DNA from: DASTYK01 sp964384585
GTDB taxonomy: Bacteria; Gemmatimonadota; Gemmatimonadetes; Longimicrobiales; RSA9
Direction: 5' to 3'
Assembly: GCA_964384585.1 (NCBI GenBank)
Contig: CAYLME010000215.1
Coordinates: 1-5,345 of the forward strand
Length of the DNA: 5,345 nt
Each line of letters begins with the position of its first letter. The first letter of the stretch is position 1. The position numbers were made by a program, and so were the translations under genes. Below, piece after piece: positions 1-5,345 of this stretch. The notes under the pieces were generated by a model. That model saw only the letters and a list, made by a program, of their open reading frames with translations. It was not told where the DNA came from and did no database searches.

Positions 1-1154
1 CGCATGCCGAAGGAGGCGTCGGCACGGGCACCGGCTATGACGAGGCGCCCATCGAATGGAGCGGCACCGTTCCGTTCGACGATGACACGTGGGTAGGCGC
101 GGGCATCCGCGCACACGGCGCACTCGCACGATTCATCGGGTTCGACGCCGAGGCCGGGACGCAGTCCGATGACATCGCCGTGACCACCGCATACGGAAGT
201 ATCGCGGCCGGACCGCTCGTGCTCTGGGGCGGGCGCCGCACGCTCGGCTTCGGCGCACCGGTGAGCGGAGCGATCACCATCGCCGACGGCCATTCCTTCG
301 ACGGCGGCGGCATCCACCTCGCCGGCCCGATCATGCTGCCGTGGATCTTCCGCTACCTGGGTCCGTTCGATGCCGAGGCGTTCCTCACGCGCGCGCAGAA
401 CGGCGACGGCATCGGTGTGACCGACCCGTGGCTGGGCGCCATGCGCATCTCGATCGCCCCGCATCAGCGACTCAGCATGGGCGCCACGCGCGCCGTCATG
501 TTCGGCGGCGACAACGCCGCGCCGGCCACGGCGTCACGGATCTGGCAGATGCTGCTCGGCAACCCGTCCGTCAACGGTACGGGCGAGTGGAGCAACGAGG
601 TCTTCGGCTGGAATGTGACCTGGCGGCCTCCGCTCGGCTCGGTCCCGCTCGAGGTCTTCTTCGAGCACGGCTTCGACGACGCGTCGGGCGCGTACTGGCG
701 GGCGCCGGCGATCATCGTCGGCGCATTCGTGCCCTTCCTGCCGGGCCTGCCAGCACTCGGGCTCGGCGCCGAGTACGTCTACTTCTCCTCCGCGAGCTAC
801 AAGAACCCGATCTGGTACCGCAACTACGCGCTCAGCGGTGGCTGGACGCACGAGCGGCGGCCGCTCGGCCACCCGATCGCTGGCCACGGCCAGGGCGCCT
901 ACGGCCACGCGTCGCTCGACCTCCTGGATGCCCGGCTCCGCCTGCGCGCCGCGACCTGGCTCTTCGATCGCGGCGATGAGAATCTGCTCGCGCCGGAACG
1001 CGAAGGACTCGCCGCCGGCACGCAGATCGACGCGGCATGGCGCATCATGGATCGGCTGGAAATGAGCGCCGGCGCCGCCCATGAGGACGGCGCCGGCTGG
1101 CAGGAAACCACGGCTCGACTGCAGTTCCGCTATACCTTCGACGTACTGCGCTGA
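1..1154 (+). CDS. Capsule-assembly Wzi-family outer-membrane beta-barrel protein (C-terminal part)
   Basis: The frame is open from the left edge (first full codon at base 3) to TGA at 1152-1154, giving 383 residues without the N-terminus or signal peptide. The best family marker is WGGRRTLGFGAPVSG, followed closely by SFDGGGIHL; this matches the Wzi block in which a conserved tryptophan-glycine-arginine strand leads to a conserved F-D-G turn. The rest alternates short amphipathic strands rich in W, Y, F and G with polar turns, and the last strand ends RLQFRYTFDVLR, with aromatic residues near the terminus as in outer-membrane barrels. Wzi of Escherichia coli is an outer-membrane lectin that anchors group 1 capsule at the cell surface; many distant relatives carry only the family name and their glycan is unknown. 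No partner export genes are in view. A GTG at 180 is internal, because coding similarity continues upstream of it. Family assignment is fairly secure; the exact role is inferred. Confidence 0.8.
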   Translation, partial: HAEGGVGTGTGYDEAPIEWSGTVPFDDDTWVGAGIRAHGALARFIGFDAEAGTQSDDIAVTTAYGSIAAGPLVLWGGRRTLGFGAPVSGAITIADGHSFDGGGIHLAGPIMLPWIFRYLGPFDAEAFLTRAQNGDGIGVTDPWLGAMRISIAPHQRLSMGATRAVMFGGDNAAPATASRIWQMLLGNPSVNGTGEWSNEVFGWNVTWRPPLGSVPLEVFFEHGFDDASGAYWRAPAIIVGAFVPFLPGLPALGLGAEYVYFSSASYKNPIWYRNYALSGGWTHERRPLGHPIAGHGQGAYGHASLDLLDARLRLRAATWLFDRGDENLLAPEREGLAAGTQIDAAWRIMDRLEMSAGAAHEDGAGWQETTARLQFRYTFDVLR

Positions 1155-1175
1155 CAGACGGCGTGCGCTGGCTCG

Positions 1176-1889
1176 TTACGGCGCAGCCGCCCGCCCCACC
1201 CCACGCCACGCCATGATGCTCGCCCGTCCCGCACGGGCAAACACGTGGTTCGGGTACGTGTGGCAGTTCGGCGTGTTCGTGCCCCGGACACAGCCGTTGT
1301 AGCGCAGCAGCGCCCGCTCCACGTTGCCCTTCTCGGACTTCAGATAGGACGCGAAGATCTTCGCACCATGGCAGATGTTCGAATCCACGTCTTCCAGCGA
1401 GTCACCACAACCCCACTGACCACGGTGCATCGGCATGACCTGCATCAGGCCACGCGCCCCCATGAAGCTCTCCGCACCCGGGTTGAGCCACGGGTTCTCC
1501 ACCAGCAGCACCGCGAGCAGCAGCCGAGGCTCGATGCCATTCGCGCGCCCCTCCCGCGTCAACGATACCGCGATGCGACGCACCAGCTCGGGTTCGTTCC
1601 TGTACTGCAGGAGCACCCGCTCGATCGGCGCTACATCCTCCTCGTACGAGCGCTCCACCTTTTCATACGCCGCACCCACGAGCGCCGCGCGCTCTTCCAG
1701 CACCGCTACAACCGGCACGTTCGGCTGCACGTTATCCGCGCCCAGCCAGCCGGCGAATACCAGCACGATCGTTCCCAGCAACAGCATTCCGAACACCGGC
1801 CGCACCCTTCGCGGGCCTCGCTGCTTCGACCGGTGCGGCCTCAGAATATCCAGCACCAGCCTCGCCAGGTATCGAATCTCACTCAACAT
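1176..1889 (-). CDS. Membrane-anchored SLT-type lytic transglycosylase
   Basis: This 237-residue protein should cleave the MurNAc-GlcNAc bond of peptidoglycan to leave 1,6-anhydro ends, acting in the periplasm while tethered to the inner membrane. Residues 1-31 are basic and cytoplasmic (PHRSKQRGPRRVR), followed by one hydrophobic segment at about 32-50 and a linker to about 115. The SLT domain then runs to the end. Likely catalytic Glu131 lies in LLAVLLVENPW; the N-P-x-A-x-S element follows, then GARGLMQVMP at 144-153 and the YNG motif at 197-199. Glu131 is followed by Asn-Pro instead of the usual Ser. Four cysteines (161, 173, 200, 209) lie in the periplasmic part and could form disulfides. 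The frame can be extended to a TTG at 1967, but the ATG at 1889 has AAGGAGGT just upstream and was chosen. The gene converges on the Wzi-like gene, 21 bases away. Confidence 0.88.
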   Translation of the reverse strand: MLSEIRYLARLVLDILRPHRSKQRGPRRVRPVFGMLLLGTIVLVFAGWLGADNVQPNVPVVAVLEERAALVGAAYEKVERSYEEDVAPIERVLLQYRNEPELVRRIAVSLTREGRANGIEPRLLLAVLLVENPWLNPGAESFMGARGLMQVMPMHRGQWGCGDSLEDVDSNICHGAKIFASYLKSEKGNVERALLRYNGCVRGTNTPNCHTYPNHVFARAGRASIMAWRGVGRAAAP

Positions 1890-1893
1890 CCGG

Positions 1894-1901
1894 ACCTCCT
1901 T
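1894..1901 (-). promoter_or_regulatory. Strong Shine-Dalgarno of the lytic transglycosylase gene
   Basis: On the - strand the sequence reads AAGGAGGTCCGG followed by ATG at 1889-1887. The AAGGAGGT core is an eight-base match to the anti-Shine-Dalgarno consensus, with four bases to the ATG. It decides the start against the upstream TTG at 1967, which would add 26 Arg/Ser/Ala-rich residues ahead of the membrane anchor. Confidence 0.88.
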
Positions 1902-1993
1902 CAGCTCCGGATCCGCCGCCGCCCGGGGAACGCTCGACGCGGATCGCCGGGTGGCACCAGATGGCAAGCGCTGTACCTCAACGCCCCAAAATC

Positions 1994-2002
1994 TGTGGAT
2001 AA
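1994..2002 (-). promoter_or_regulatory. Perfect DnaA-box 9-mer (TTATCCACA)
   Basis: The + strand reads TGTGGATAA, so the - strand carries TTATCCACA, identical to the high-affinity DnaA box of E. coli. It lies about 105 bases upstream of the transglycosylase start, in the A/T-rich part of the intergenic region. The only companion seen nearby is TTTTGCGCA at 2066-2074, one mismatch from the consensus TTWTNCACA. A lone box does not make an origin; it could be a DnaA-controlled promoter, a titration site or chance. Confidence 0.35.
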
Positions 2003-2033
2003 TCCTCTATGTGCTGTTGAAAGCGCGGCTTGG

Positions 2034-2054
2034 GACAACCGAAAAAATTGTCAA
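2034..2054 (-). promoter_or_regulatory. TTGACA hexamer within a GACAA/TTGTC inverted repeat; candidate promoter or operator
   Basis: On the - strand, 2054-2049 reads TTGACA, a perfect sigma-70 type -35 hexamer in the right orientation for the transglycosylase gene. I see no acceptable -10 hexamer at a 15-19 base spacing: the bases there are around CCAAGCCG. The same stretch has GACAA at 2034-2038 and TTGTC at 2048-2052, a perfect 5-bp inverted repeat with a 9-base A-rich centre, which could be an operator half-site pair. Promoter consensus for this organism is unknown, so this is only a candidate. Confidence 0.25.
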
Positions 2055-2123
2055 GTCCGAAAAGATTTTGCGCACCCGGCGCCACACTGGCCGCCATCGC
2101 TGCAACATGCCCTGCCCCTGTGA

Positions 2124-2153
2124 CAGTCGTGTCCGCACGCGACGACACAACTG
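2124..2153 (-). terminator. Terminator-like hairpin downstream of the luxC-like gene
   Basis: CAGTCGTGTC at 2124-2133 and GACACAACTG at 2144-2153 are complementary over 10 positions with one mismatch, which becomes a G-U wobble in the transcript read leftward. The loop is 10 bases. The stem begins 23 bases beyond the TAA of the luxC-like gene, the expected place for an operon terminator. No T-run follows on either strand, so it is not a classical intrinsic terminator. It could be a U-less terminator or a 3'-end stabilising hairpin. Confidence 0.45.
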
Positions 2154-2176
2154 ACAAGTCGCGATCCTACAACGAT

Positions 2177-3574
2177 TTAAGAGATTTCTACGGAGACGAG
2201 CCGGACGAGCTCGGTGAGCGGGCCGCGGCCGTCGTGCGGTCCGGCGGGGTCGGGCCATGCCATCTGCGCAAATGAGGTGATGCGCGTGAAGCCCGATTGT
2301 GCAATACGGCGCAGCAACGCGTCGTCAGCGCCCGCGACGGCGGCCGATTGCAGCAGTGGACGATGCGAGCGCAGTGCAGCGAGCGCATCGTCGATCGAAC
2401 GAACCGCGTGCACGTGAATGGTACGTTGCAGGCACGACGGTTCGAAGCCGGCGTCGCGGTGCAGGATGACACTGAACGGTGCGTCGGGCGCAGAGAGCAG
2501 TTCGGTCGTGCCGCCAGCGTATTGCCCGAACTCGGCGCGCGTGCGTGCCTCCCGCACGGCCGCCGCCTCGTCCGGGGATAGCGTTCCGCGCGGCAGCTCG
2601 TGCTCCATGTCGCCGAGCGCCTCGACCATGAGACCGGCGAACCGCGCGGCATCGCCACCAGCATTCCCGGCCTGATCCTCCATATAGATCGCGTGCGGCG
2701 ATACGCAGCCCTGCTGGTCGAACGTCGCGACGGCGCGCGCGACGTCCTGTGCCAGGACCGCAACGGTCCCGTGATCCGCCAGGGCATCGTGTGCAACGAA
2801 TCCGATCGAGAGTCGTGGGCCGTGGTCGAGAACGGGCACATGGGGTGGCGCCCGGTGCCGCACTTCTGTCAGCGCGCGTGCGCCGCCGTACACGACGATC
2901 GCGTCCGCCTCCCGGAACGCCGTCTCCTCGATTGCGACGTCGCCGCCGGGCCAGTACGCGACTGCCATTGCGTCACCGATCGCAGTGTCCTGCTCCGCAA
3001 CGGCGCGTGCGAAGAGGACCGGCAGCAACGGCTCGCCCGCAGCCAGCTTGCCGAAGCTGCCGGCCCGAACGAGCAGCGCTCGTACCAGCGAGGTGACGCC
3101 GACGCCCGGGATATTGCCGGCCAGGACGTGCAGCACGACGGGATAGGGCGTCGCCATCAGGCGCCGTCCATGGCGTTCGACCGGCCGGTCCAGTACGTCG
3201 GCGCCGCCCAGGTCTGCCTCGAGCAGGCGTTCGAGGGCCGGCCGCCGCCAGTCGGCGGCCATGCCGTCGAGGACGTGCTCGATCATGGGACGCGAGTAAC
3301 CCGTGAGCGATGGCAGTGCCAGCTCCGCGGCTTCCCGCAGCGGGTCACCCCGGTCGAGCAGGCGACGTGCGACGCTGTCGATCACATCGATGATCGAGTC
3401 CACACTGCGAGCGTGCAGCCGCGACCGGGCCTGCCGGATGCCCTGCATGGCGCCGGTGACCTGGGCGGGGGTGAGCCGGGGCATGCGCAGCACTGCATCG
3501 CCGGCAACGCGCTCGTCCCACTCCGTGACATCCTCGTCCGCCAGTCCGGGCAGGTGCCAGGCGCGAATGATCAT
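2177..3574 (-). CDS. LuxC-type acyl-CoA reductase (fatty acid reductase component)
   Basis: The 465-residue product fits the LuxC family, aldehyde-dehydrogenase-fold enzymes that reduce an enzyme-bound acyl thioester to a fatty aldehyde with NADPH. The nucleotide-binding region is visible at about 146-191 (VVLHVLAGNIPG, then AGSFGKLAAGEPLLP). The catalytic cysteine is Cys290 in FDQQGCVSPH, near position 286 where the V. harveyi LuxC nucleophile lies. The end carries RITSFAQMAWP and HDGRGPLTELVRLV, a typical LuxC C-terminal block. The length is close to that of characterised LuxC proteins, so it appears intact. The frame extends back to 3892, but the ATG at 3574 is preferred: it overlaps the luxE-like stop (ATGA) and has GGGAG five bases upstream. 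It is the last gene of the operon and should work with the LuxE-like protein. No luciferase genes are in view, so bioluminescence is not implied; the aldehyde's fate is unknown. Confidence 0.85.
   Translation of the reverse strand: MIIRAWHLPGLADEDVTEWDERVAGDAVLRMPRLTPAQVTGAMQGIRQARSRLHARSVDSIIDVIDSVARRLLDRGDPLREAAELALPSLTGYSRPMIEHVLDGMAADWRRPALERLLEADLGGADVLDRPVERHGRRLMATPYPVVLHVLAGNIPGVGVTSLVRALLVRAGSFGKLAAGEPLLPVLFARAVAEQDTAIGDAMAVAYWPGGDVAIEETAFREADAIVVYGGARALTEVRHRAPPHVPVLDHGPRLSIGFVAHDALADHGTVAVLAQDVARAVATFDQQGCVSPHAIYMEDQAGNAGGDAARFAGLMVEALGDMEHELPRGTLSPDEAAAVREARTRAEFGQYAGGTTELLSAPDAPFSVILHRDAGFEPSCLQRTIHVHAVRSIDDALAALRSHRPLLQSAAVAGADDALLRRIAQSGFTRITSFAQMAWPDPAGPHDGRGPLTELVRLVSVEIS
3571..3574 (-). 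other. ATGA stop-start overlap coupling the luxE-like and luxC-like genes
   Basis: On the - strand the ATG of the luxC-like gene (3574-3572) overlaps the TGA of the luxE-like gene (3573-3571). A GGGAG Shine-Dalgarno for the downstream gene sits at 3584-3580, inside the end of the luxE-like frame. This arrangement usually couples translation and keeps two subunits in proportion, which suits enzymes that pass an acyl group from one to the other. Confidence 0.85.
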
Positions 3575-4692
3575 GGTCGCTCCCGGGTCGCGCTGAGCAG
3601 GTCGTCGAGCGCGATCGAGCAGCCGCGCGGCATGGCGCCCTGTGCGCGGCCGAGCACGACGAAGCCGTCCTCCACTTCGCGCCCGAGGTCCTCGGTCAGG
3701 ATGGCAAGCACGCTGTCCACGTTGGCGAGATCGTAGTGCGCCAGGATGCCGACGTCGCCGGCCGCGACCGGCTGCAGCGTATCCGGATCCAGCACACGCG
3801 GGCGCAGCCAGGGCGGACCCCGCTTGCGGCGCGGCCGTCCGGCGGCGCCGCGTACGGCGTCGTGCAGCGTCGCGTCGTAGTACTGCGAGCACAGCTCCGT
3901 CATGCCGTACTCGTTGATGCAGTATGTGGGCTCGATGCCGAAGAACTCGCCGTACAGCTCGCGCAGCCGGTCTGCGGGCACCTCGCGGCTGCGCCCCTTG
4001 TAGCCGCCGGTGTCCATCAGCCGTGAGCCGGGCGGCAGGTGGTAGCGCCGCCCCTCTTCGGCCAGGTGGTCGAGCAGGTGCACGAAGGAGAACGACGTCC
4101 CCAGCAGCGCTACTGGCCGGTCGCCTACTGCAGCAGCCGCGAGCCAGGAGGCCGCCGCCGCCAGGTCGATGCCCGTGTTCGCATCGACCGCGTACGTGCT
4201 GCCGGCGCCACCGAACTTGCGGATCACGAGGTCGATCATGTACGCGAGTGAGGAGTCCGGCAGCTGCGCGCGTGGCGGAACCAGTGCGAGTGTGTCCGGA
4301 CGCGCGCCGTCAGCGAGTACGTACGCAGCGAACGTCGGCAGCAGGGATGCTTCATAGACCGACGGATCGATCAGGTAGTGCGTGCCGCGACGGTCGCTTC
4401 CGCCCGTCGTCCCGCTGGTGCGAAACACGGCGCGCGCGTCGTGCGCATCCCCTGCGACGAGCGGCACCTCGCGGAACGCGGCGACGGGTACGGGCGGAAT
4501 CTGCGTCCAGTGATCGACGTGCGCCGGCGTGGCATCACGACGCTCGCAGTATGCGCGGTACGGGCGATTGTGCTCGAACTGATGCTGGAAGATCTGTCGC
4601 GCGAGCGCGTCGAAGTCTGCTTCGGATGGTGCGGCGTCAGCCGGTGCGCGCAGCGCGGCGCGCACCGTGGCGTGCAGGTCTGCGGGCGGCAC
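3571..4692 (-). CDS. LuxE-type acyl-protein synthetase
   Basis: The 373-residue product belongs to the LuxE/PaaK-like branch of adenylate-forming enzymes. LuxE activates a fatty acid with ATP, transfers it to its own cysteine and hands it to LuxC. Visible motifs are the phosphate-binding loop FRTSGTTGG (90-98), DTGGYKGRSRE (227-237), EYGMTELCSQYYD (261-273, the adenylate-binding YGMTE motif) and LGRAQG (347-352). Near the end is PRGCSIALDD with Cys358, matching the C-terminal cysteine acylated in LuxE of luminous bacteria. The length matches LuxE, so the enzyme looks complete. The start is a GTG at 4692, three bases after the preceding gene's TGA in the same frame; no further upstream start is possible and no Shine-Dalgarno is evident, so it may depend on reinitiation. 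A GTG at 4665 is an alternative. The stop overlaps the luxC-like start by four bases (ATGA), indicating translational coupling. Confidence 0.85.
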   Translation of the reverse strand: MPPADLHATVRAALRAPADAAPSEADFDALARQIFQHQFEHNRPYRAYCERRDATPAHVDHWTQIPPVPVAAFREVPLVAGDAHDARAVFRTSGTTGGSDRRGTHYLIDPSVYEASLLPTFAAYVLADGARPDTLALVPPRAQLPDSSLAYMIDLVIRKFGGAGSTYAVDANTGIDLAAAASWLAAAAVGDRPVALLGTSFSFVHLLDHLAEEGRRYHLPPGSRLMDTGGYKGRSREVPADRLRELYGEFFGIEPTYCINEYGMTELCSQYYDATLHDAVRGAAGRPRRKRGPPWLRPRVLDPDTLQPVAAGDVGILAHYDLANVDSVLAILTEDLGREVEDGFVVLGRAQGAMPRGCSIALDDLLSATRERP

Positions 4693-4695
4693 GCG

Positions 4696-5345
4696 TCACC
4701 GCATGCGAGCGCCGTCGAAGAATTCTTCGACGGCGAGTGCGAAGGTGGCGCCGGCGACGCCGTAGCGTGCCGCACCCTGTGAGAGCACGGCGAGGACGCA
4801 TTCGGCGCGTGCGCGCGGGCCGCGCTCTCCGGTGGCATTCGAGAGCCGCACGAGCAGGCGAGCGGCGACCGCGTTCGGCTCGAACGGCCGCTCACGGTAG
4901 CGGAGCGCGCCGACGTCGTGCGGCGAGCGCCGGCGTTCCCAGAAGCCGCCGTCCTCCATCCAGAAGCAGCGCTCGAGCGTGTTCGTCAGTTCACGCGCAC
5001 GCGTCGTCCACTCGCTGCCGGCGCCCGCCTCGGCAAGTGCCATCGCTGCGTCCGCGGCAGCGAGCGTATCGATCAGCAGGAAATCGATGGATGGCGCATC
5101 GGAACCGGTGCGAAAGTGAGCAAGTACGCCGTCGGACGTCTGCATCGTCGTGAGCAGCGTGTCGAGCGCGTTTGCAGCGCGCAGGACCCACTCTTCGCAC
5201 TCCAGGATACGTCCCGTGTTCGCGAGTGCTGCGATCCAGCGCGCATTGACGTTCGTGTAGAGCGTCGTGTCGATACGCGGCGCTTCGGCGCGCGCGCGGC
5301 CCGCGGCGTCCAGCGCGTACCAGGTCTCGTGATCCGCCTGGCTGG
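4696..5345 (-). CDS. DUF255/YyaL (SPATA20-like) protein, C-terminal helical domain, partial
   Basis: The frame is open from the right edge (first full codon at 5343) to TGA at 4698-4696, giving 215 residues; the Met at 5145 is internal. Alternating helices, a DTTLYTNVNARWIAAL segment (residues 25-40), DFLLIDTLAAADAAMAL (87-103), then GGFWERR (132-138) and RPFEPNAVAARLLVRLSNATGE (about 152-173) resemble the C-terminal (alpha/alpha)-toroid-like half of DUF255 proteins. Those proteins carry an N-terminal thioredoxin-like domain, and their biochemical function is poorly known. The thioredoxin domain would lie outside this window, so the assignment rests on the tail alone; another helical-toroid protein, for example an N-acylglucosamine 2-epimerase-like enzyme, is possible. 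The gene sits three bases upstream of the luxE-like start and is probably co-transcribed with it. Its last codons contain a perfect 26-bp palindrome. Confidence 0.6.
   Translation of the reverse strand, partial: SQADHETWYALDAAGRARAEAPRIDTTLYTNVNARWIAALANTGRILECEEWVLRAANALDTLLTTMQTSDGVLAHFRTGSDAPSIDFLLIDTLAAADAAMALAEAGAGSEWTTRARELTNTLERCFWMEDGGFWERRRSPHDVGALRYRERPFEPNAVAARLLVRLSNATGERGPRARAECVLAVLSQGAARYGVAGATFALAVEEFFDGARMR
4710..4735. repeat. Perfect 26-bp palindrome at the end of the DUF255-like gene
   Basis: The centre reads GTCGAAGAATTCTTCGAC and perfect symmetry continues outward through GCC/GGC and one further C/G pair, so every base from 4710 to 4735 pairs with its mirror. It encodes the residues around VEEFFDG near the protein's C-terminus. 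In RNA it could fold into an 11-bp stem with an AAUU loop, ending 17 bases before the luxE-like GTG. As DNA it has the two-fold symmetry of a repressor operator. Confidence 0.8.

Larger units (their letters stand above)
1890..2176. other. Intergenic region between the luxC-like stop and the transglycosylase start
   Basis: This is the only non-coding stretch of size in the window. Reading leftward with the flanking genes it contains a strong inverted repeat suited to ending the upstream operon (2124-2153), then an A/T-rich block (about 1985-2070) with runs such as GAAAAAATTG. That block is the natural place for the transglycosylase promoter. It is followed by a GC-rich leader of roughly 90 bases. 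Within the leader GATCCGC at 1910-1916 and GCGGATC at 1939-1945 form a perfect 7-bp inverted repeat just ahead of the Shine-Dalgarno. Short frames cross the region on both strands, but they run into the flanking genes, are Arg/Pro-rich and have no ribosome binding site, so I do not call a small gene. Confidence 0.7.

Noticed and set aside
1068..1097. 10-bp GC-only inverted repeat (GCCGGCGCCG / CGGCGCCGGC) near the end of the Wzi-like gene
   Set aside because: It falls within codons for Ala/Gly/Asp repeats of a GC-rich frame, 54 bases before the stop and without a T-run, so a terminator role is unsupported and codon bias explains it.
1155..1175. Possible bidirectional terminator between the convergent Wzi-like and transglycosylase genes
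   Set aside because: The 21-base gap and its flanks contain no good stem with a short loop and no T-run on either strand; the only matching arms (CTGCGC and GCGCAG) are about 30 bases apart.
1245..2123. 292-codon and 239-codon open frames on the + strand opposite the transglycosylase
   Set aside because: His/Arg/Gln- and Ser/Arg-rich shadow products without domains; the - strand frame has a clear SLT domain and a strong Shine-Dalgarno.
2007..2258. 83-codon small protein on the - strand across the luxC-like 3' end and intergenic region
   Set aside because: Arg-rich product overlapping the luxC-like gene in another frame, crossing the terminator-like hairpin, with no Shine-Dalgarno or domain.
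2600..3736. 378-codon open frame on the + strand opposite the luxC-like gene
   Set aside because: Low-complexity Arg/Gly/Asp-rich product with no motif. The opposite strand carries a full LuxC domain with its catalytic cysteine.
3575..3892. N-terminal extension of the luxC-like frame to 3892
   Set aside because: The extra 106 residues are Arg/Ala-rich, overlap the luxE-like C-terminus with its conserved cysteine, and are absent from normal LuxC proteins. The ATGA overlap and the GGGAG site favour 3574.
3924..5153. 409-codon open frame on the + strand opposite the luxE-like and DUF255-like genes
   Set aside because: It is extremely Arg/Ala-rich with no recognisable domain and lies opposite a conserved LuxE-type frame. 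Long antisense open frames are expected where third codon positions are almost all G or C.

Overview
The window is GC-rich throughout, roughly two-thirds G+C by eye, with strongly G/C-biased third codon positions. It encodes envelope proteins of a diderm (outer-membrane) bacterium: a Wzi-type outer-membrane beta-barrel and a membrane-anchored periplasmic lytic transglycosylase. The protein style would suit a phylum such as Gemmatimonadota, but that is an inference from composition and family resemblance and is not proven here.

Layout. (1) Bases 1-1154, + strand: the C-terminal 383 residues of a capsule-assembly Wzi-family barrel protein; its start lies beyond the left edge. (2) Bases 1176-1889, - strand: a complete membrane-anchored SLT-type lytic transglycosylase, convergent with the barrel gene across a 21-base gap, with a near-perfect Shine-Dalgarno that fixes its start. 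(3) Bases 1890-2176: the only sizeable non-coding stretch, 287 bases. It holds a terminator-like inverted repeat just after the upstream operon, an AT-rich block with a perfect DnaA-box 9-mer, an isolated TTGACA hexamer inside a small inverted repeat, and the leader of the transglycosylase gene. (4) Bases 2177-5345, - strand: a tight three-gene operon, read right to left. First comes a gene entering from the right edge that resembles the C-terminal helical domain of DUF255/YyaL (SPATA20-like) proteins. Next, 3 bases later, is a LuxE-type acyl-protein synthetase. Last, with an ATGA overlap, is a LuxC-type acyl-CoA reductase.

How the genes could work together. LuxE and LuxC form the core of a fatty-acid reductase: LuxE activates a fatty acid with ATP, loads it on its own C-terminal cysteine and passes it to the LuxC cysteine, where NADPH reduces it to an aldehyde. 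Both cysteines and the ATP-binding motifs are present, so the pair looks active. No luciferase (luxAB) or luxD gene is visible, so a non-luminous aldehyde-forming role is more likely than light emission. The barrel protein and the transglycosylase both act in the envelope, but nothing links them to the reductase operon except position.

The most unusual DNA-level signal is a perfect 26-bp palindrome at 4710-4735. It lies inside the last codons of the DUF255-like gene and 17 bases before the luxE-like start, which has no recognisable Shine-Dalgarno. The long open frames opposite the reductase operon and opposite the transglycosylase are composition-driven shadows. I saw no tRNA, rRNA, CRISPR array or insertion sequence.
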